A DNA stretch of 64,000 bases from Streptomyces akebiae (GTDB lineage Bacteria; Actinomycetota; Actinomycetes; Streptomycetales; Streptomycetaceae). The first letter of the stretch is position 1; every line of letters starts with the position of its first letter. The stretch is taken from assembly GCF_019599145.1 (NCBI RefSeq), contig NZ_CP080647.1:9672001-9736000 (forward strand). Direction: 5' to 3'. Of the stretch, positions 51,532 through 61,174 are shown piece by piece. The position numbers were made by a program, and so were the translations under genes. A model generated the notes under the pieces. That model did no database searches. It worked only from the letters and a program-made list of their open reading frames with translations, and had not been told where the DNA came from.

Positions 51532-52365
51532 GTGGGCGAGCCCGCGAAGGCGATACCCGCCTGGGAGTACGCGTCGGACGTCCAGGTTCGGTTCGTCGAC
51601 GCGGACGGAGCTGTGCGGCTTGGTCCGCTGGCCCGCTACTGGGGCGAGTCCTTCGAGTTTTCCTCGCCAGCCCGGAAGTTCACCGCCTTCAAGGGGCAGA
51701 AGAACTTCACCGGCGACTACTGGGCGGCGACCTCGCGTTGTCTGGTGGGCTACGAGTCGTGGGTTGAGCGGGATGCCGCGATGACCCTGGATTTCGATCC
51801 TGCAGTCGTCGCTCTGGCCTCCCAGCCCTTCCGCCTGGTCTGGACGGATGACGAGCGGGATCGCGAGCACACCCCGGACTACTTCGCGATCAGCCACACT
51901 GAACTCACCACCGGGAACTACCTCGCCGCCACCCAGCAGACCTTCCATGCCACTGTGTTCAAGCAGTACCGGGCGCTGCTGACCGCAGTCCGCCGCGAGC
52001 CCGCCCGACATGGCCTCGACGGCACCTTCGCCACGACCACCGCCTTCGTTCTCGGCTTGGACGCCGGAAGCAACTGGAACATGCTCGCAGGTTTCCAGGA
52101 ATGGCTCGTAGTTCGCCGCGGCACAGGACACGACCTGACCTGGCCCATCCTCGTCCGCCACCTCGCCCCCGGAGGATGGGTCCACCCACTCACCCAGCAG
52201 GCCGACACCGCAGCCGTGACCACGCTCCACCGGCTCCTCGGCGACTTCTTCGACGCGCGAGCACAGCCCGACGGCCTCGGGCGGATCTTCAGGGACTACC
52301 AGTCGTGGCTGACGACTCAGGCGTGGTATCAGTTCGAAACGGCGGAGCCGGACCAGATCGGCTGA
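51532..52365 (+). CDS. Chimera of TnsA-like endonuclease fragment and an unrelated conserved protein
   Basis: Residues about 1-120 match TnsA-like transposase endonucleases of actinobacteria (FSSPARKFTAFKGQKNFTGD, SRCLVGYESWVERDAAMTLD with Glu/Asp, REHTPDYFA with Asp). From SHTELTTGNYLAATQQTFHA onward the sequence is a different protein (QYRALLTAVRREPARHGLDG, FVLGLDAGSNWNMLAGFQEW, WPILVRHLAP) that resembles a stand-alone streptomycete hypothetical protein. The joint looks like a deletion that fused the first half of TnsA to nearly the start of the second gene. GTG with GGGAGG upstream was chosen. The second assignment is from memory. Confidence 0.65.
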   Translation: MGEPAKAIPAWEYASDVQVRFVDADGAVRLGPLARYWGESFEFSSPARKFTAFKGQKNFTGDYWAATSRCLVGYESWVERDAAMTLDFDPAVVALASQPFRLVWTDDERDREHTPDYFAISHTELTTGNYLAATQQTFHATVFKQYRALLTAVRREPARHGLDGTFATTTAFVLGLDAGSNWNMLAGFQEWLVVRRGTGHDLTWPILVRHLAPGGWVHPLTQQADTAAVTTLHRLLGDFFDARAQPDGLGRIFRDYQSWLTTQAWYQFETAEPDQIG

Positions 52366-52611
52366 GACAGCATCCGGTGTTCACCAGCCCGGGACCACAT
52401 CACCTGAGATTCCCAGCATCTCCGCGTCTCAGCTGAATTGGTCGCCGCAGGCCAGGAGCCCGACTCGGAGCCAGATCATTTAAGACGGGACAACTGTGCA
52501 AGTGGGAGCGGGAACCCGGTGGACGCCGCAGTGCAGGCTCGGTCGGGCCGCGGCACACAGGGGAGGCGGCGGCCCGACCGACCATCCAGCTGTTCCGGGG
52601 GGATCCGCGAC

Positions 52612-53216
52612 ATGGAGGGCAATGCCGGGTGCCGTCGCACCCGTCGTCTGCCGGTCGGCACCGTGGTGGTGATGGCGCTGGCGGTCTGAACGGGCCGTGG
52701 CTGTACCGCGTCGGGAGCGCGAACTACCACCACTACGAGATCAACAGACCCGAGTACAAGGCGGAGAACGGGCACTGGGACGTGGGCGACGTCCCCAAGG
52801 AGTTCCGGCAGAACACCATCCACGCGGCCCTGCTGTACACCGGCAAGATCCTGCTGGTCGCCGAGTCCGGCAACAACCTCGACAACTTGGCGGCAAGAAC
52901 TTCCGCTCGGCGGTCTGGGACCCGGTCGAGAACACCTTCCACGAGGTGAGGACCCTGGCCGACCTCTTCTGAAGGCCACATCCACCTGGCCGACGGCAGG
53001 CTGCTGTTCGCGGACGGCACCAAGCGCCACGAGAAGCTCAGGGGCGATGTCGCCGAGGCCGACGGGCTGATGATCGTCCACAACGAGGACCCGATAGAAC
53101 GGTCACGCTGCCCGCCGGGACGCAGTTCACCGGCAAGCAGAACCACAAGACGTTCGTCTCCAAGGACCCCGTCTCCGTCAAGCCCGCGAAGAAGATCTTC
53201 GTCGTCGGCGGCTACC
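52612..53216 (+). pseudogene. glxA: 5' fragment of glxA (galactose-oxidase-like copper enzyme), several frameshifts
   Basis: Pieces of GlxA are spread over frames: the N-terminal anchor RRLPVGTVVVMALAV, then NGPWLYRVGSANYHHYEINR, FRQNTIHAALLYTGKILLVA, NFRSAVWDPVENTFHEVRTL, HIHLADGRLLFADGTKRHEK, GLMIVHNEDP and FTGKQNHKTFVSKDPVSV. GlxA is a membrane-anchored mononuclear copper oxidase of about 640 aa acting with CslA in apical glycan formation. Only the first third is here, with at least three frameshifts, and no catalytic Cys-Tyr site. It is a dead partial copy. Confidence 0.75.
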
Positions 53217-53430
53217 GTGAGGGCCCGCCGGCCGGGCGGGGCACGGGGTCATGCGCGACTACGCCGACGGCCCGCTCCGCCTGGCCCGCGGACGCATCAG
53301 CGTCCTCGACCTCGAACGACTCAATGACGCCGTTGGCTGATGCCACCAATCCGTAAGGCCCCGGCCCCCTGCCCGCTCGAGCCGCGACGAACTACGCTCG
53401 CCACCGGTCCCGACCCTTCAGGAGTCCTCC
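53217..53430. other. Short stretch after the glxA fragment
   Basis: A 29-codon frame at 53252-53340 (MRDYADGPLRLARGRISVLD onward) may be the tail of another broken gene; its family was not recognised. The TlpA-like gene RBS follows. Confidence 0.35.
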
Positions 53431-54021
53431 TTGCGCGCCCGCACCCTCCTCCCGGCCGCCCTCACCGCCGCTCTTCTCACCCTGACCGCATGCGGCTCGG
53501 GCGGTGGCTCCGCGCCCGCCGACGACGAGGGGACCTCCCCCTCGAAGCCTTCTTCCCCCGCCCAGTCACCCACCGACTCCTACGGCGGCGGCAGCGGGTC
53601 GCTGGACGTGAAGGCCCCCGCAGCGCTGAACTTCGCCGCGACCACGGTGGACGGCAAGCCGTTCGACGCGAAGACGCTCGCGGGCAAGCCCACGGTGCTG
53701 TGGTTCTGGGCGCCCTGGTGCCCCACCTGCAAGGGGCAGGCCGCCGAGACGGCCAAGGTCGCCGCCAACCAGCACGGCAAGGCAAACGTCGTCGGCGTGG
53801 CCGGCCTGGACACGAACACCGCCATGCGCGCCTTCGTCTCCGGCACCGGCACCGGCTCCTTCCCCCACCTGTCCGACGAGAAAGGCGAGGTGTGGAAGCG
53901 GTTCAAGATCACCCAGCAGAGCTACTACGTGATCCTCGACCAGACCGGAATGACCGTCTACGAGGGCGTGCTCCCCGGCGGCAAGGGCCTGGCGGAGAAG
54001 GTCGCCGCCCTCACCGGCTGA
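53431..54021 (+). CDS. TlpA/ResA-like thioredoxin-fold lipoprotein
   Basis: A 196-residue lipoprotein with signal ending LTLTAC (Cys 21), a Ser/Pro/Gly linker, and a redoxin domain from about residue 62. The active site is WFWAPWCPTCKGQ, a CPTC disulphide motif. It should reduce or form disulphides outside the membrane, receiving electrons from the CcdA protein encoded eight bases downstream. The TTG start follows AGGAG with six-base spacing. The pair is a standard thiol-redox unit. Confidence 0.9.
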   Translation: MRARTLLPAALTAALLTLTACGSGGGSAPADDEGTSPSKPSSPAQSPTDSYGGGSGSLDVKAPAALNFAATTVDGKPFDAKTLAGKPTVLWFWAPWCPTCKGQAAETAKVAANQHGKANVVGVAGLDTNTAMRAFVSGTGTGSFPHLSDEKGEVWKRFKITQQSYYVILDQTGMTVYEGVLPGGKGLAEKVAALTG

Positions 54022-54028
54022 CCCCGCC

Positions 54029-54892
54029 ATGGCCGACCTCCCTTTCGCCCTCGCCCTCGGCGCCGGGATGCTCGCCGCCGTCAACCCGTGCGGCTTCGCC
54101 CTGCTCCCCGCCTACCTCTCCCTGCTCGTCCTCGGCGACGACAGCCCCAGCCGTACCGTCGCCGTCGGCCGGGCGCTCGCCGCCACCGCCGCGATGACCG
54201 CCGGCTTCGCCACCTTCTTCGGCGTCTTCGGACTCGTCATCCAGCCCGTCGCCGGCCAGATCCAGCAGCACCTGCCCTGGTTCACCATCGTCCTCGGCCT
54301 GCTCATCGTCACGGCCGGAGCATGGCTCCTCGCAGGCCGCCAACTGTCCACCTTCGCCCCGAAACTCCGCCGTGCCCCCACCATCACGCGCTCCGTGCCC
54401 TCGATGGCACTGTTCGGTACGGCGTATGCCACCGCCTCCCTCGGCTGCACCATCGCCCCGTTCCTCGCCATCGTCGTCTCCGCCTTCCGCAGCGGCTCCA
54501 CCGTGGAAGGCATCCTCCTCTTCGCTGCCTACGCCGCAGGGATGGGCCTGATCGTCGGCGTAGCCTCCCTGACCGTCGCCCTCACCCGCACCACCGCCGT
54601 CACCCGCCTGCGCCGCCTCGGCGCGATCGCCCCCCGACTCGGGGGCGGCCTGCTCCTCCTGGTCGGCGCCTACGTCGCCTACTACGGCTGGTACGAGATC
54701 CGCGCCCTGCGCGACCCCACCACCACCGACCTCGTCATCGACACGGCGGCCACTGCCCAGCGAGCCGTTGACGGCACCCTGGACGCTGCGGGTCCGGCCG
54801 TGATCGCTGTGCTCTTCGGGACTCTGCTCCTCGCGGCACTGCTGATCCGGCGCTACAGGCGCACACGTCAACGCACCGGCTCCCGAGCGTGA
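54029..54892 (+). CDS. ccdA: CcdA/DsbD-like membrane thiol electron carrier
   Basis: A 287-residue membrane protein with six to seven helices. It begins LPFALALGAGMLAAVNPCGF with the first functional Cys in the NPCGF motif and has the second in ASLGCTIAPFLAIV. CcdA moves electrons from cytoplasmic thioredoxin to an extracytoplasmic thioredoxin-like partner, here the TlpA-like lipoprotein just upstream in the same operon. Confidence 0.92.
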   Translation: MADLPFALALGAGMLAAVNPCGFALLPAYLSLLVLGDDSPSRTVAVGRALAATAAMTAGFATFFGVFGLVIQPVAGQIQQHLPWFTIVLGLLIVTAGAWLLAGRQLSTFAPKLRRAPTITRSVPSMALFGTAYATASLGCTIAPFLAIVVSAFRSGSTVEGILLFAAYAAGMGLIVGVASLTVALTRTTAVTRLRRLGAIAPRLGGGLLLLVGAYVAYYGWYEIRALRDPTTTDLVIDTAATAQRAVDGTLDAAGPAVIAVLFGTLLLAALLIRRYRRTRQRTGSRA

Positions 54893-55373
54893 TCAAGGGG
54901 CTTTCGACACACGCGCCTCGAGAGATGGCCTTACACGTGCGGCACCCGGCATCGCGATCTTGCATGACCGCCGGAGGCACGCATCCCGACCTTGCCCAGC
55001 AAGGGCACCGAGCCCACCTGCGTTTCATCACCAGCGGCAGACAGCGCCAGGCCCCAGGCGCGTAACCATGTGCGACTGGAGCATGAACTCTCATCAAAAA
55101 CCCATCTGACCTCAGTCCATATCTTCCGCGTTTCGGGCGAAGCTCACTCCGAGACCGCGCTTTCACCTTCGCAGGACCGCGCGACCCGCCGTGTTCACCG
55201 CTGGTTGAACGGCCGGACAGCTGTGGGGACGTCCTTTCCCTTGTACATACGGTCGAACGCCTTTGAATGAAAGACAGGAATCACGCCGGAGTCGCGGCCA
55301 GTTGAACGGATCCCGATGCGTCCCCCGTACTTCCGGGAAAGGAAGGAAACCGGTGTCTCAGCGAAGGACGACC
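54893..55373. other. Intergenic stretch before the pseudokinase gene
   Basis: No gene was recognised. A moderately AT-rich patch near 55080-55130 could contain a promoter. The pseudokinase RBS lies at the right end. Confidence 0.35.
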
Positions 55374-57002
55374 ATGGTCAAGGCGCATGTGTCCCCGCAC
55401 GAGTTGATTGCCGGAAGGTACCGGCTCATCGACATCGTGCACCGTGAGACCAACCGGGTCAGCTGGCATGGTGAGGACGTACAAGAGGGGCGTCCGTGCC
55501 TGGTCACCCGGATCGGTCTCCCCGCCCACCTGGGCGAGGAGGAGGCGGTGCAGGCCGCGGACCGGGTGATGCGTATGTCGGAGACGATGGCGCGGGTCAG
55601 CCCTGGCCGGGTGGCCACGGTCCTCGACGCGCTGACGGAGGCCGGTTCCTTGTGGACCGTCACCGAGTGGGTCGACGGGCTGCCGCTCGGTCAGCTCGTC
55701 GATCAGGAGGGTCCGTTCGACCCGACCATGGCGGCCGCAGTCGCACTGCAGTTGCTCGACGTGCTGGAGGCCGCGCACGGCGAGGGCATCACGCACGGCG
55801 AACTCAGCCCGGGGCAGGTGTTCCTCCGGGTGCAAGGCCACTTGGTCGTCACCGGCTTCGGACTGGCGGGGGCGACCCTCGTGCCCAGGCTGGCGGCACC
55901 GTCGTACGCCTCTCCCGAGCAGGCCCGGGACGAGCGCATCGGTCCGGCGGCCGACCTGTGGGCGCTGGGCGCCATCCTGTACACGATGCTCGAGGGAAGG
56001 CCGCCGTACCCGGACCCGGACTGGCCGGCGAGCACCCCGCGTGGCGCGGCCCGGCCGCCGCTCGGGAGCATGCTGCGGGCGGGCCCGCTCGCAGCCACCG
56101 TCCAGGGTCTGGTGCGCAAGGACTCCTGGGAGCGGCCGACGCGGACCACGGTGCGCCAGAGCCTGAACCGCGTGCTGGAGCAGGATCCGCAAGCCGTCGT
56201 GGCGGCTTCCCGGCTGCGGCGAGCCGGTGCCGCGGCCCGGCGCCTCGGGCCACGGCGGAGCGGACGTGCCATGGTCGCAGGGACGGCGCTGGCCGTGGTC
56301 ACGGTGGCGGTCGCAGCCCTGGCTGTGACCCAACAGCCGCCCCACACCGAGGAGACTGCGGGCGGGGGCGCGCAGACCCGGCCGCCGGTGTCCACGGCAC
56401 CCGCGGCCGAGGACGCCGGCGAGCCGGTCGACGCGACCCCCCGCCCGTCCGACGCGTCCTCGGGCACCCCTTCCTCCCCGGCTCCGACGGCCACCGCCGC
56501 TCCGTCCCCTCCCGCCGTGTCCGTCGACGTGCTCCCGGCGGGGTACCAGGTGTACCGTGCGCCCGAGGGGTTCTCCGTGGCCCTGCCCGACGGCTGGAAG
56601 CGGCTGACCACCCGGAAGCAGGGCGATGCGGCGTACCGGGTCACGTTCGGGTCGGACGGCGACCCGCGCACACTCGCGGTGACGTACAGCACGCGGGCCG
56701 GTTCGGACCCGGTCGCGGTCTGGCGCGACGACGTTGAGCCCGCGCTGCGCCGGCAGGCGGGCTTCCGGCGGATCGGCGCGATCGAGGCAACGACGTACCA
56801 GGGGTACGAGGCCGCCGACATGGAGTGGTTCTCGGACACCGACGGCCGACGGGGCCGCACCTTCGGGCGGGGTTTCCTCCTCGGCGGACACCGCAGTTTC
56901 TCACTGCGCTGGACGACGCCGTCCGCCAACTGGGAAAAGGCCGCCAACCGCCAAGCCCTGGAGACGTTCCTCGGGACCTTTCGTCCGGACCCGGCCGTCT
57001 GA
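55374..57002 (+). CDS. Membrane-anchored serine/threonine pseudokinase
   Basis: A protein of about 542 aa. Residues 1-290 have the fold of a Hanks-type kinase (ELIAGRYRLIDIVHRETNRV, EWVDGLPLGQL, SYASPEQARDERIGPAADLW, ALGAILYTMLEGRPPYPDPD). The catalytic HRDLKPxN is replaced by HGELSPGQV, DFG by TGFG, and the Gly-rich loop is degenerate, so phosphotransfer is unlikely. A membrane helix (AMVAGTALAVVTVAVAALAV) and a Pro/Ser/Thr linker lead to an extracellular domain of about 150 residues (PEGFSVALPDGWKRL). ATG after GAAGGA was chosen; a GTG seven codons upstream with GGAAGGAAA is also good. Confidence 0.85.
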   Translation: MVKAHVSPHELIAGRYRLIDIVHRETNRVSWHGEDVQEGRPCLVTRIGLPAHLGEEEAVQAADRVMRMSETMARVSPGRVATVLDALTEAGSLWTVTEWVDGLPLGQLVDQEGPFDPTMAAAVALQLLDVLEAAHGEGITHGELSPGQVFLRVQGHLVVTGFGLAGATLVPRLAAPSYASPEQARDERIGPAADLWALGAILYTMLEGRPPYPDPDWPASTPRGAARPPLGSMLRAGPLAATVQGLVRKDSWERPTRTTVRQSLNRVLEQDPQAVVAASRLRRAGAAARRLGPRRSGRAMVAGTALAVVTVAVAALAVTQQPPHTEETAGGGAQTRPPVSTAPAAEDAGEPVDATPRPSDASSGTPSSPAPTATAAPSPPAVSVDVLPAGYQVYRAPEGFSVALPDGWKRLTTRKQGDAAYRVTFGSDGDPRTLAVTYSTRAGSDPVAVWRDDVEPALRRQAGFRRIGAIEATTYQGYEAADMEWFSDTDGRRGRTFGRGFLLGGHRSFSLRWTTPSANWEKAANRQALETFLGTFRPDPAV

Positions 57003-57118
57003 GGCCGGCGGTCCGGCCGGCTGCCTGCCCGGCCCACGGGACTGGCAAACCGGTGCGTGCGCGCTTCTCGAAGCGGCGTCCGCCCGGTGGACCGTGGCCT
57101 GCGTGCCGGTCCGGACCT

Positions 57119-58540
57119 TCACCAGCCGGTGAGCAGCAGGTGGTTGAGGAGCAGCGCGAGTGCGGCCTGGGCGGCCAGCCAGGCGCGGGGCCGGGGCAGC
57201 AGGGCGCCCGCCGCGAGCAGCCACACGGCGAAGGGCAGCCAGATCCGTTCGGTCTCCGCCTTGCTCATACCCGACAGGTCGGCGACGAGGAGTGCGGCAA
57301 GAGCGAGGAGTACCAGCAGGGCCAGGCGGACTTCGGGAGTGTGGCGGAGCGTCGTGTCGACGGGCAAGGATCGTGCGCGTGCCCGGACCGGCCAGAGCCG
57401 CTCGCGCTCCCGGACGAGTACGGCGGCGATCCGCCGCAGCCCCGCCACCGTGGCCGGGCCCACCACCAGCACGGTGCAGGCGAGGTTCGCCCACACCCAG
57501 TAGCCGTAGGGTCTGAACCCGCCCGCTCCCTGGTAGTAGCGTTCGACGAGCAGGTGGTACGCCTCCCACCAGTCGAAGCCCACGAGTGTGAAGGCCAGCG
57601 GTACGACGACGGTTCCCGCGAACAGGAAGGGCAGTGCCCTGAGCCTCCTTCGCCCGAGGACCAGCACCCCCGCCCCGATCACCGCGAACAGCGTGAGCCC
57701 GTACGAGAGGTAGCAGATCAGGCCGAACAGCAGGCCCGCGCCGAACGCGGCGGTGCACGAGCGGCGTGCCGTCCTTGCCGTGGCCGCGAGTGCGACGAGG
57801 GCTACGAACCACGCGGCGACGGCCGCGAAGTAGCCATCGGCCGACGTCCCCATCCACACGGCGGTGGGCGCGAGTGCCAGGAAGGGCGCCGCCCGGCGGG
57901 CCAGGGACTCATCGGCCAGGCTCCTCGCGGTGACGAGGACGGCGACCGCCGTGGTGGCCCCGACGGTGATGGCCCATACCCCGGCCCAGGCGCCTCCGCC
58001 CAGCCCGATCCGGTCCAGGAGGACGAAGGTGAGGGTGGCGCCCGGGGGATGTCCGGCGACGTGCGGGGGCCAGTGGTCGGGAGAGTCGAGCAGGATGTGG
58101 TTCGTGAAGTCCCGCAGGGTCGCGGGGATGTCGTGGAAGCGGTCGATGACCTGGAGGTACTCGTACCGGGTGGTCAGCCGCCGGGCGACGCCCCGGTGCC
58201 AGCCGTCGATGAGAGCGAGGGAGAACGTCCACGCCGTGGCGGTGGCCCAGGAGGCGAGCAGCAGGCTGCGCCAGGGCAGGCGTGCGGCGACGGTGGGGCC
58301 GTACGCCACGACGACCACTGCGACGGTGAGCGCTGCCGGGGTGCCGGGGCCGACGTGGGGAAGCCAGTTGGCGTACAAGGGCGGCCAGCCGACGTGGAGG
58401 ATGTCCTTCGACCGTTTGATGGTGACACCGACGAGCGCGGCCGTCAGGACGAGCACTGCGGCGCCGGCGACGGCGTACAGATCGCGGCGAAGGCCGGGGC
58501 TGGTATCGCAACGCAGGTCACTGTGGAGATCATGGTTCAC
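57119..58540 (-). CDS. Polytopic membrane protein, GT-C glycosyltransferase-like
   Basis: The 473-residue protein has about eleven to twelve membrane helices and a large outer loop after helix 3 with HILLDSPDHWPPHVAGHPPG and EYLQVIDRFHDIPATLRDF. The pattern of acidic and His residues in the first loop followed by many helices is that of GT-C lipid-phosphate-sugar transferases of actinobacteria. No specific family was recognised and donor and acceptor are unknown. It is convergent with the pseudokinase gene. Confidence 0.7.
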   Translation of the reverse strand: MNHDLHSDLRCDTSPGLRRDLYAVAGAAVLVLTAALVGVTIKRSKDILHVGWPPLYANWLPHVGPGTPAALTVAVVVVAYGPTVAARLPWRSLLLASWATATAWTFSLALIDGWHRGVARRLTTRYEYLQVIDRFHDIPATLRDFTNHILLDSPDHWPPHVAGHPPGATLTFVLLDRIGLGGGAWAGVWAITVGATTAVAVLVTARSLADESLARRAAPFLALAPTAVWMGTSADGYFAAVAAWFVALVALAATARTARRSCTAAFGAGLLFGLICYLSYGLTLFAVIGAGVLVLGRRRLRALPFLFAGTVVVPLAFTLVGFDWWEAYHLLVERYYQGAGGFRPYGYWVWANLACTVLVVGPATVAGLRRIAAVLVRERERLWPVRARARSLPVDTTLRHTPEVRLALLVLLALAALLVADLSGMSKAETERIWLPFAVWLLAAGALLPRPRAWLAAQAALALLLNHLLLTGW

Positions 58541-59300
58541 GGGGGAACGTTAGGCCGGACGGCGGCGGACGGGCCTGGGTCGGACGCGGACGTCAGCATT
58601 TCGTCATGGTTCACGGACGCGGTGTTGTGCCGCCCACCCGCGTAGCCCTGCTGGTACCTGACCGTTCGCGGGGCCGGGCGTGCGCCTTCTCGTGCAGTGG
58701 CATGAGCTGGACGTTCATGCCGTGCCTGCTTGCGCCGGCGGCGAGGGTCCAGTGGCTGGCGCGCCGCTCGGTGAGCGGGGCGCAGATCGTATGGAGACCG
58801 AGCGGGGGTCCTGCGGTACGCGTGTCTCCGGCGTGCGTTTCTGCTGCCAGGAAACGGCGGGCCCGAGTTCCTCGAATCCTTACGAGACCCTGACGAGGTA
58901 TCTGATCTTGCTCATCGCGCCAGTCCCACACGTAACTCTGGTCACGACGTCGCAGCAGAGCGACGCCGAGAGGAATGTGAGGAGCCGACGGTGATCACGC
59001 CAGCACACCGCACGAGCTCTCAAGTCCGCGTCCGCGTGGCCGGCTTGGGCTCCGGACCCCGAGGTGGCCTTCTGCCGTACGGACAGGCACCGGCCGCCTC
59101 CTGTACGAACGACGGTGGCGGGTCGCGTCGGGCCGTCACGGAGCAGGGCGGCCCCGGGCGGTTCCGATACACGTCACTGCGGCTCGCTCAACGGCTGCGG
59201 CTCCGGCCGCATCCGACACCTCATGCTCACCGCATAGCGGCCCCAAGCGGCACCACAGCGACATCTGAACCCACCTGACCAGAGTTCTCGAAGGAGTCTC
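58541..59300. other. Gene-poor stretch
   Basis: Frames exist on both strands but none shows conserved sequence. An RBS-like GAAGGAG lies just before the DUF1996 gene at the right end. Confidence 0.4.
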
Positions 59301-60806
59301 ATGCGACGCAACACGCGCAAGCGATCGAAGACGACCCGCCGGACCGTAGCCGCACTGGCCGCGGTGGTGATGGGAGCAGGGGGGTTGGTGGTGGCCAACG
59401 TGTATGCCTCGGCTGGTGAGAGCGGAGCCGGCAATACGACCAGGAGTTCCCCTCAGGACCGGATCGATCAGGCCATGGCGGCGGGGGCCGCCACCATCGA
59501 CTGCCCCGACGTCGGCTCCCGACTGCGGCAGGTGCCCGACCAGGCCCGGGCCGAGGTCGACAGGGAACTCGCGCTGCTGGACCAGCAGGTCGCGGAGGCA
59601 TACCAGCGGTTGCAGAGCTCGGTCCGTGCCATACAGCAGGACAGCGCCTTCGCCGACAACGCCGTCATGGGGCCGCTGAAGAGCAAGCGCACCGCGGCCA
59701 TCGACCGCATAGAGATCGCCATCGGCCGTGTGGCCGACCGGCCGCAGGGGCTCCAGTCCCTCGCCGCCTGCACGCTCCGCGCCTCCGGCAACCAGGGGGG
59801 CAACGGCCAAGGCGGCGATGGGCAGAAGGGCCAGGAACAGAACCAGGGGAACGGGCAGGGGAAGCCCGCCGGTAACGGCGGACAGGCCGGTAACGGTCCG
59901 GTGGCCGCGGACTTCGTGGACATCACCACCGTCCAGCCCAACGTCCCCAGCCCTCAGCGGCAACAGAACGCCTCACTCGGCAAATTCACCACCGACTGCG
60001 GTGTGAACGGGAACAAGCTGTACAACACCGACAACATCATCGTCGCTCCCGGCGTGGACAACGGGGCGCACCACACGCACGACTACGTCGGCAACCAGGC
60101 GAACGACGCCTTCGCCGACAACGAGGACTTCGCGGCGGGCGACACCACCTGCCGGAACCAGGGGGACAAGTCCTCGTACTACTGGCCGGTCCTCCGCCTG
60201 CAGGACGGCACTCAGGAGTTCGACGCCGGCCAGCAGGGCGGTGGAGCCGAGGGCAACGTGGGCAGGATCCTCACCGCGTCGCAGGTGACCCTCGACTACG
60301 TGGGGAACCCGAGCGGCAAGGTCGTGGCGATGCCGAAGTTCCTGCGCATCATCACCGGAGACGCGAAGGCGTTCACCAACGGAACCGCCAACGCCAACGC
60401 GGCGTGGAGCTGCACCGGCTTCGAGGACCGGCAGCTGACGGACAAGTACCCGATCTGCCCCCAGGGCAGCAGCGTGGTCCGTACGTCCAAGTTCCAGAGC
60501 TGCTGGGACGGCCAGAACATCGACAGCGCCAACCACCGCGACCACGTCGCGTTCGCCGACCCGCGTACCGGTGCCTGCCCGAGCGGCTTCCGGGCTATTC
60601 CGCAGCTGGTCCAGCGCCTGGTGTACGACGTGGACGCGCCGAGCCTGAACGACAACGGCCGGTCGCGCCCCTTCTTCTCCGTGGACGGCTTCCCGGAGCA
60701 GTTGCACAAGCCGGTCACCGATCACGGTGACTTCGTCAACGTCTTCGACGAGAAGTTGATGAACCGGATGGTCGAGTGCATCAACACCGGCCAGAAGTGC
60801 CAGTGA
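59301..60806 (+). CDS. Secreted DUF1996-domain protein
   Basis: A 501-residue secreted protein. The signal region [20 protein letters not shown] is followed by a coiled-coil-like segment (residues about 55-150, [20 protein letters not shown]), a Gly/Asn/Gln-rich linker (160-200) and a DUF1996 domain ([61 protein letters not shown]). DUF1996 occurs in secreted fungal and actinobacterial proteins, sometimes with carbohydrate-binding modules; its activity is unknown. The conserved His pairs (HHTH, NHRDH) could bind metal. Confidence 0.9.
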   Translation: MRRNTRKRSKTTRRTVAALAAVVMGAGGLVVANVYASAGESGAGNTTRSSPQDRIDQAMAAGAATIDCPDVGSRLRQVPDQARAEVDRELALLDQQVAEAYQRLQSSVRAIQQDSAFADNAVMGPLKSKRTAAIDRIEIAIGRVADRPQGLQSLAACTLRASGNQGGNGQGGDGQKGQEQNQGNGQGKPAGNGGQAGNGPVAADFVDITTVQPNVPSPQRQQNASLGKFTTDCGVNGNKLYNTDNIIVAPGVDNGAHHTHDYVGNQANDAFADNEDFAAGDTTCRNQGDKSSYYWPVLRLQDGTQEFDAGQQGGGAEGNVGRILTASQVTLDYVGNPSGKVVAMPKFLRIITGDAKAFTNGTANANAAWSCTGFEDRQLTDKYPICPQGSSVVRTSKFQSCWDGQNIDSANHRDHVAFADPRTGACPSGFRAIPQLVQRLVYDVDAPSLNDNGRSRPFFSVDGFPEQLHKPVTDHGDFVNVFDEKLMNRMVECINTGQKCQ

Positions 60807-60830
60807 CCCCGAGGGGGTGGGCCACCGCAC

Positions 60831-60868
60831 GGGCCTGTCCGCGGCTGACGCATGCCGCGGTCAGGCCC
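60831..60868 (+). terminator. Stem-loop after the DUF1996 gene
   Basis: Arms GGGCCTGTCCGCGG and CCGCGGTCAGGCCC pair with one mismatch around a 10-base loop, 25 bases after the stop codon. Confidence 0.82.
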
Positions 60869-61174
60869 CGCGCTCGTTCCCGGTGCTCCATGTCACTCGA
60901 CTCCGGCGTCGGCTGCGTCGACCGGACCCGTGCTTACCTTACGAGACCGGCGTGGCCGCAGACCGCCGGAGGAAGGGATGCGCGGCGCAGGGCGTGTTGA
61001 CCACCGCGCCGCTTCCGCAGGCACCGGCACCGCTCCGGAGCCGGCGCTGTCCGTGCCCGCGGCACACCTGGTCAGCCGCTGCTCGCTCGATCTCTCCCAC
61101 GGCGCCGGGGACGTTCCGACTTCGTAAGGAGCGCGCACGTTCCCCGGCGGCCCGGCGCCGGGTGGGATGGAGAC
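60869..61174. other. Intergenic stretch before the molybdopterin gene
   Basis: No gene was recognised. GGATGGAGAC at its right end is the probable RBS for the next gene. Confidence 0.4.

Noticed and set aside
58606..58994. Short frames before the DUF1996 gene
   Set aside because: No RBS, no conserved sequence and no codon-position bias.
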